DNA of 64,000 nt from Eubacterium sp. (GTDB taxonomy: Bacteria; Bacillota; Clostridia; Oscillospirales; Acutalibacteraceae): the NCBI GenBank assembly GCA_022511205.1, contig JAFLRY010000006.1, positions 1 through 64,000 on the forward strand, in the 5' to 3' direction. The notes below the pieces were generated by a model. That model searched no databases. It saw only the letters and a program-made list of their open reading frames with translations, and was not told where the DNA came from. Made by a program: the position numbers and the translations under genes. Below, piece by piece: positions 59,791-64,000 of the stretch (within the stretch, counting starts at the first letter, position 1; the number at the start of each line of letters is the position of its first letter).

Positions 59791-60462
59791 TTATTCACCG
59801 TTCCATTCAGCGGTTTGCTGACGCAGCCAATTTTCCCATGCTTCGAAGCCTTCGCCGGTTTTGGCGGATACGGGGAAAATAGCCAGCTCGGGATTGCGCA
59901 TATGGGCGTATTCCACTACCTTTTCCATATCGAAATCGAAATACGGCAAAACGTCTATCTTGTTAATGATAAGCGCGTGGCAAATCTCAAACATAAGCGG
60001 ATATTTCAGCGGCTTATCGTGTCCCTCGGGAACGGAAAGGATCGCCACGTTTTTCGAAGCGCCCGTATCAAATTCCGCAGGACAAACAAGATTTCCAACG
60101 TTTTCCAATACCACTAAATCAAAATTCTCAGCGCCGATCTCACGAAGCCCCTGCTCCGTCATACCCGCGTCAAGATGGCACATACCGCCGGTGTGAATCT
60201 GTATGGATTTCGCGCCTGCGGCGGCGATCGTTTCCGCGTCCACGGTGGAATCAATATCCGCTTCCATAATTCCGATGCGCAGATCGTTTTTCAGATCGCT
60301 GATGGTGCGAACGAGGGTGGTTGTCTTGCCCGCTCCGGGGGAGGACATAAGATTCAGCAGAAACGTTTTATCAGCCTTTAGCTGACGTCGTACACGGTCA
60401 GCCTCCGCGTTGTTATCGGCAAAAACGCTTTGCTTAACTTCAATAACTCTAACCTTATCCAT
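59791..60462 (-). CDS. hypB: Hydrogenase nickel incorporation protein HypB
   Basis: The start at 60462 (MDKVRVIEVKQSVFADNN) follows a strong AGGAGG; the track start adds nine residues. The 223-residue GTPase inserts nickel into [NiFe]-hydrogenase (or related enzymes). Motifs are SSPGAGKTT (P-loop), EADIDSTVDA, GMCHLDAG (metal Cys/His), ENVGNLVCPAEFD and INKIDVLPY. The His-rich N-terminal segment of some HypB is absent. It overlaps hypA by 8 bp. Confidence 0.94.
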   Translation of the reverse strand: MDKVRVIEVKQSVFADNNAEADRVRRQLKADKTFLLNLMSSPGAGKTTTLVRTISDLKNDLRIGIMEADIDSTVDAETIAAAGAKSIQIHTGGMCHLDAGMTEQGLREIGAENFDLVVLENVGNLVCPAEFDTGASKNVAILSVPEGHDKPLKYPLMFEICHALIINKIDVLPYFDFDMEKVVEYAHMRNPELAIFPVSAKTGEGFEAWENWLRQQTAEWNGE

Positions 60463-60820
60463 CTGTTTCCTCCTGTTCCGGAACTTCAATTTCCTTTATC
60501 ATAAACTCGTTGCCGCGCAATAAATACGTTTTGTCACTGCCGCAATGGGGGCAGGTGCGCCCGTGCTCTACGGTGGCATACTCCCTGCCGCAATCCTCGC
60601 AAAAGGTTACGGCCGGGATCGTTTCAATTGCAAGCTCAGCGCCGCTCAGAAGCTCGGTTTTCGCGGAAGCCCACTTCCAGCAGTCAATAAGATAATGGGG
60701 AATGACCGTGGAAACCTCGCCCAGCTGCAGCGTTACTTTATTTATCTTCTTTACGTTATTTTCAGCCGCCGTATTTTCCAGCGTTCTTATAACGTGAAAT
60801 ACAACTCCAAGCTCGTGCAT
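60455..60820 (-). CDS. hypA: Hydrogenase/urease nickel metallochaperone HypA
   Basis: A 121-residue protein with the invariant MHE N-terminus that binds nickel and a zinc site (CEDCGREYATVEHGRTCPHC). It delivers nickel with HypB. It starts 2 bp after the 925-aa flavoprotein gene, so all are one operon. No [NiFe]-hydrogenase, urease or CO dehydrogenase gene lies in the window; it may lie beyond the right edge. Confidence 0.94.
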   Translation of the reverse strand: MHELGVVFHVIRTLENTAAENNVKKINKVTLQLGEVSTVIPHYLIDCWKWASAKTELLSGAELAIETIPAVTFCEDCGREYATVEHGRTCPHCGSDKTYLLRGNEFMIKEIEVPEQEETDG

Positions 60821-60822
60821 AA

Positions 60823-63600
60823 TTACTTCTTTTTGCCGAACTTGATTTTGATCGCCTGCTTTGCGGCATAGGGGAGAATACCCTTAAGTTTATCCTCAGC
60901 GGGGATCATCTTTGAGCATTCGGGATGATCGCGGTGAAGCTTAATAGCGTCGAATGCGCACTTGGTGGTGCAAACGCCGCAACCGATACACTTATTCGGA
61001 TCAACGATGGAAGCGCCGCAGGAAAGGCATCTTGCGGTCTCCTTCTTAACCTGCTCCTCTGTAAACGCAATGCGCTCGTCCTTGAAGCTCTTGCGAAGCG
61101 CCTCGTTGTAGCCTATGCGCTGACGGGGCGTATTGTCGAAGGTTTCCTCGTCGATCTTTATATCTTTCTTATCAAGCTCAATGAACTGACGGCGGTTTCT
61201 ACCTATCGTCAGGCTGGAATGGGGCTGTACGAATCTGTGAAGTGAGATCGCGCCCTCTTTACCTGCCGCGATAGCGTCAATAACGAACTTCTGACCGCTG
61301 TAGGAATCTCCGCCAACGAAAATATCGGGCTCTGCAGTCTGATAAGTAAGCGGATCAGCCTTAACCGTTCCGTTGGGATTGAATTCAACCTTCGTATCCT
61401 TCAAAAGCTCTTTCCAATCAACCTTAAGACCTATGCAATAAAGAACGGTGGAACACTCGGCTTCTTCAGTTTGGCTGTCGTCAAAGGTGGGCGCGAAGCG
61501 ACCCTCGGCGTCTTTAACGGAAAGGCACTTGCGGAAACGGATCCCCGTGCATTTGCCGTTTTCGGAAAGGATCTCGGTCTGTCCCCAACCGGCGTGGATC
61601 TCAATACCCTCGCGCTCACATTCGGAGCGATCCTCTTCGCCCATCGGCATATCTTCATAGCTCTCGAGGCAGTAGATCGATACGCTGTCAGCGCCGCATC
61701 GAACCGCCGTGCGGGCAACGTCTGCGCCGATATTTCCGCCGCCGATAACTACTACCTTGCCGGAAAGCTTTCCTTCGCCGCCGATGTTAATGGCACGTAT
61801 GAAATCTATACCTGCTACTACGCCCTGCGCGTCGTCGCCGGGAACGCCGAGCTTGCCGCCGCTCTGTAAACCGATGGCAACGTAAAAGCCCTTGTAGCCC
61901 TGCTCGCGAAGCTCAGCGATGGTTACGTCCTTACCTACTTCTACGCCGCAACGGAATTCAACGCCCATTTCGCGCAGAATGTCTATCTCAGCCTCAACAA
62001 CGTCCTTTTCAAGACGGAAATCGGGAATGCCGTTCATAAGCATACCGCCGGCTCTTGATTCCTTTTCGAAAACGGTGGGGCGGTAGCCTTTTTCAGCAAG
62101 ATAGAATGCGCAGGAAAGTCCTGCGGGACCGCCGCCGATGATGGCTATTTTTTCTTCAAATTCGCCAACGCTCTTCGGAATTACCTTTTCAGGTATGAAG
62201 CGCTTTTCCGCGTCAAGATCCTGCTGAGCGATAAAACGTTTTACCTCGTCTATAGCAACTGCCTCGTCGATCGTGCCGCGGGTGCAGGCATCCTCACAAC
62301 GGCGGTTACAAATGCGTCCGCATACTGCGGGGAAGGGGTTTTCTCTCTTGATAAGCTGAAGCGCTTCGGTGTATTTGCCCTGAGCCGCCAGCTTCAGATA
62401 GCCCTGAACAGCAATGTGCGCGGGGCAGGCGGTTTTACAGGGAGCAGTACCGGTATCGTGGCAGTTGATGCGGTTCTTATCGCGGTAATCCACGGTCCAC
62501 ATATGCTGACCCCACTTTTGCTCGGAGGGCAGAGGTTGACGGGGATAGGTGAATTCAGAGCCGTCGGAGTGGCAAAGCTTTTGACCGAGCTTTACAGCGC
62601 CGGCGGGGCAATACTCAACGCAACGTCCGCAGGCAACGCACTCGTTTTTATCAATGTGCGCAACATAAGCTGAGCGGGACATATTGGGTGTATTGAATAA
62701 CTGAGAGGTGCGAAGTCCGTAGCAAACGTTTACATTACAGTTACAGATCGCGAAAATCTTATCCTCGCCGTCAATATTGGTGATCTGATGAACGAAGCCG
62801 TTGTCTTCGCCTTTTTTGAAGATTTCCAACGCTTCCTCACGGGTTATGTAGCGGCCGCCCTTGTTGGTTTCAACAACGTAGTCTGCCATATCGCCCATTG
62901 CAACGCACCAGTCGTTAAAGTCATCGGCGCAGCCCTCGTCAAAGGTTCTGCGGGACATACGGCAGGAACAGGGAGAAGCGGCATACTTTCCGTCATACTT
63001 ATCAAGCCAGTGGGAGATATGCTCGATGGAAATGGATTTTTCCTCCATTGAGATCGCCTTCTCAACGGGGATAACGTGCATACCGATTCCCGCGCCTCCG
63101 GGAGGTACCATTGGGGTAACCTTCGTAAGAGGCAGGAAAGCCATACGCTCAAAGAATCTGCCCATCTCAGGATGTTTCTCCAAAATATCTCTGTTCATAT
63201 TTGAGAATTCACCGCTGCCGGGTACGTACATAGGAACTAACCAGCGCTTTTCATTATTGGGATTCTTTCCGTCAAGGTTTTCGCGGTTATATTCAAGTAT
63301 ACCCGTCCAGGACATATGTTCAAGCATTTTTTCAAGCTTCTCGGTTTCAATACCCGAAAGCTCCTGGATCTGCTTGAAGGTCTTGGGCTTACGAACGCCC
63401 AGCTTTAAAGCAAGCTCCGCTTCCTCATCGCTAACAAGTGTGGCGAGCGCCCAGTATTCGGGATCGTCCTTCGTGATCTTTTCAAGACCGAGCTTCTGAG
63501 GAATACGGTCTGTGATCATCTTGCCCAGCTTTGCGATGGACTCACGGAAAGGTCCGTCAACAACAAGACCTTCAGGTTTCGTAAAGAATAAGTCTGACAT
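60823..63600 (-). CDS. Large FAD/NAD(P) oxidoreductase with multiple 4Fe-4S modules
   Basis: A 925-residue fusion. Residues 1-110 include a winged-helix-like segment (KTFKQIQELSGIETEKLEKML); 205-300 carry an uncommon Cys set (SPCSCRM, DWC, CNCNVNVC); 321-331 starts a ferredoxin motif (CVACGRCVEYC); 380-440 is the glutamate synthase-beta Fe-S domain (CKTACPAHI, CGRICNRRCEDAC); then the FAD domain (IIGGGPAGLS) and NAD(P) domain (VVIGGGNIGADVA); finally a C-terminal ferredoxin pair (CLSCGASIVDPNKCIGCGVC). It should shuttle electrons between NAD(P)H and ferredoxin-like partners. The exact reaction is unknown. It is followed by hypA-hypB and preceded by a terminator. Confidence 0.88.
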   Translation of the reverse strand: MSDLFFTKPEGLVVDGPFRESIAKLGKMITDRIPQKLGLEKITKDDPEYWALATLVSDEEAELALKLGVRKPKTFKQIQELSGIETEKLEKMLEHMSWTGILEYNRENLDGKNPNNEKRWLVPMYVPGSGEFSNMNRDILEKHPEMGRFFERMAFLPLTKVTPMVPPGGAGIGMHVIPVEKAISMEEKSISIEHISHWLDKYDGKYAASPCSCRMSRRTFDEGCADDFNDWCVAMGDMADYVVETNKGGRYITREEALEIFKKGEDNGFVHQITNIDGEDKIFAICNCNVNVCYGLRTSQLFNTPNMSRSAYVAHIDKNECVACGRCVEYCPAGAVKLGQKLCHSDGSEFTYPRQPLPSEQKWGQHMWTVDYRDKNRINCHDTGTAPCKTACPAHIAVQGYLKLAAQGKYTEALQLIKRENPFPAVCGRICNRRCEDACTRGTIDEAVAIDEVKRFIAQQDLDAEKRFIPEKVIPKSVGEFEEKIAIIGGGPAGLSCAFYLAEKGYRPTVFEKESRAGGMLMNGIPDFRLEKDVVEAEIDILREMGVEFRCGVEVGKDVTIAELREQGYKGFYVAIGLQSGGKLGVPGDDAQGVVAGIDFIRAINIGGEGKLSGKVVVIGGGNIGADVARTAVRCGADSVSIYCLESYEDMPMGEEDRSECEREGIEIHAGWGQTEILSENGKCTGIRFRKCLSVKDAEGRFAPTFDDSQTEEAECSTVLYCIGLKVDWKELLKDTKVEFNPNGTVKADPLTYQTAEPDIFVGGDSYSGQKFVIDAIAAGKEGAISLHRFVQPHSSLTIGRNRRQFIELDKKDIKIDEETFDNTPRQRIGYNEALRKSFKDERIAFTEEQVKKETARCLSCGASIVDPNKCIGCGVCTTKCAFDAIKLHRDHPECSKMIPAEDKLKGILPYAAKQAIKIKFGKKK

Positions 63601-63613
63601 AAATTTACTCCTT

Positions 63614-63651
63614 TCTAAAAAACGCCGTATGCTCTTATAAGCCTACGGCGT
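63614..63651 (-). terminator. Terminator-like hairpin before the flavoprotein gene
   Basis: ACGCCGTA and TACGGCGT pair with a long loop; on the minus strand a T-run follows. No promoter is visible between it and the 63600 start, so it may act as an attenuator within the operon. Confidence 0.75.
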
Positions 63652-63671
63652 ATAATAATGTTGATATTCGA

Positions 63672-64000
63672 TTAAACTGCCTGGTCCTCTACGCGCTCCA
63701 TTGCTTCCTCAAAGTCCTTCGTTCCAACGAAAACGTCGTGCTTATAGGGATTTATATGCAGTTTCTTTGAACGCTTGATGATATAAGCAAGCGCCGCCGC
63801 GTTAACAAGGATAGAAGCGATCGCAACTAAGCCGCCCGCGCGGGGATCCGCAAGGGTCGGGTGAATTGCGGGATCCATGAAGCCGTCCGCATACAGTGAC
63901 GGGATAACGGAGAAGATGCTTGAATCCTGGAACAGCGGGAATACCTGAGCAAACATACACCAGGTTGCAAGCGTGTTGGCGCGGTTCTGGATCCAGCCGC
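63672..64000 (-). CDS. Integral membrane protein, C-terminal part only
   Basis: The frame is open through the right edge (GWIQNRANTLATWC before the track Met), so the track start at 63956 is internal. The visible 108 residues contain a hydrophobic stretch near the edge, a clear TM helix (GLVAIASILVNAAALAYII) and a basic cytoplasmic end (KRSKKLHINPYKHDVF). I do not recognise the family. The following gene encodes a multi-Fe-S flavoprotein, so a membrane partner of a redox complex is a possibility. Confidence 0.7.
   Translation of the reverse strand, partial: GWIQNRANTLATWCMFAQVFPLFQDSSIFSVIPSLYADGFMDPAIHPTLADPRAGGLVAIASILVNAAALAYIIKRSKKLHINPYKHDVFVGTKDFEEAMERVEDQAV

Noticed and set aside
1-64000. 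tRNA, rRNA, CRISPR arrays, insertion sequences, prophage
   Set aside because: No cloverleaf-like sequence, direct repeat array, transposase or phage gene was found on reading either strand.

Overview
The window looks like a chromosomal segment of an anaerobic, endospore-forming gut Clostridia member, probably Oscillospiraceae/Ruminococcaceae-like. This is inferred from gene content only. It carries a complete gerA-type germinant receptor operon, the Firmicutes order darA-holB-ricT, many ferredoxin-type Fe-S proteins, and hydrolases for host and plant glycans. Coding density is high, no gap exceeds about 280 bp, and most transcription units end in clear hairpin plus T-run terminators. I saw no rRNA, tRNA, CRISPR array, insertion sequence or prophage.

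Layout. 1-6.3 kb: an oligopeptide ABC importer operon (C-terminus of the binding protein, two permeases, two ATPases, a small membrane protein). 6.4-8.8 kb: a membrane-anchored polysaccharide deacetylase with Ig-like repeats, and an AIM24-family protein. 8.9-12 kb: an Fe-S aldo/keto reductase divergent from a MarR-MATE pair that has an 18-bp palindromic operator. 12-16 kb: a PF06541 membrane protein with an HD-domain protein, then a second MarR operon (flavin-type protein, Cys-rich mini-protein, acetyltransferase) and an EamA exporter. 16-21.8 kb: a carbohydrate cluster with a GPH symporter bearing a 350-residue charged tail, a GH26 lipoprotein and a GH31 enzyme. 21.8-28.1 kb: an MFS exporter with an XRE/TPR regulator, a membrane-anchored EEP-family protein, a small membrane-anchored protein and a DUF4838 surface protein. 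28.2-33.2 kb: nanE-nanA for sialic acid, and a DUF421-DUF4363-GH2 operon. 33.3-36.9 kb: gerKA-gerKB-gerKC. 36.9-42.2 kb: an unannotated 50-aa exported peptide gene, citrate synthase, an AEC carrier, darA-holB-ricT and a 56-aa ferredoxin. 42.2-47.7 kb: trmO, a GNAT, CarD, DnaJ with a zinc-ribbon protein, PAP2 and hisC. 47.7-49.1 kb: an AT-rich island of an XRE regulator and a membrane-anchored protein under twin identical operators. 49.2-59.7 kb: RmuC, a GPH symporter, a metallophosphoesterase, a hypothetical membrane protein, a heterodimeric ABC exporter and a MATE transporter. 59.8-64 kb: hypB-hypA, a 925-aa multi-Fe-S flavoprotein and a truncated membrane protein.

How the genes fit together. 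The cell imports peptides and sugars, trims mannan, alpha-glucoside and beta-galactoside/glucuronide type glycans, uses sialic acid, and exports toxic compounds through several regulated pumps. Redox and nickel functions (hypAB, the giant flavoprotein, ferredoxin, Fe-S aldo/keto reductase) suit a strict anaerobe.

The points most worth following are the XRE twin-operator island, the 925-aa flavoprotein next to hypAB, the 50-aa exported peptide that shares a promoter region with citrate synthase, the GPH symporter with three 33-bp tandem repeats in its tail, and a recurrent GTAAAG/CTTTAC hairpin. Several track starts are too long: in five cases a near-consensus promoter overlaps the called N-terminus, and in others a ribosome binding site or paralog alignment points to a later start. 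Corrected starts are given.
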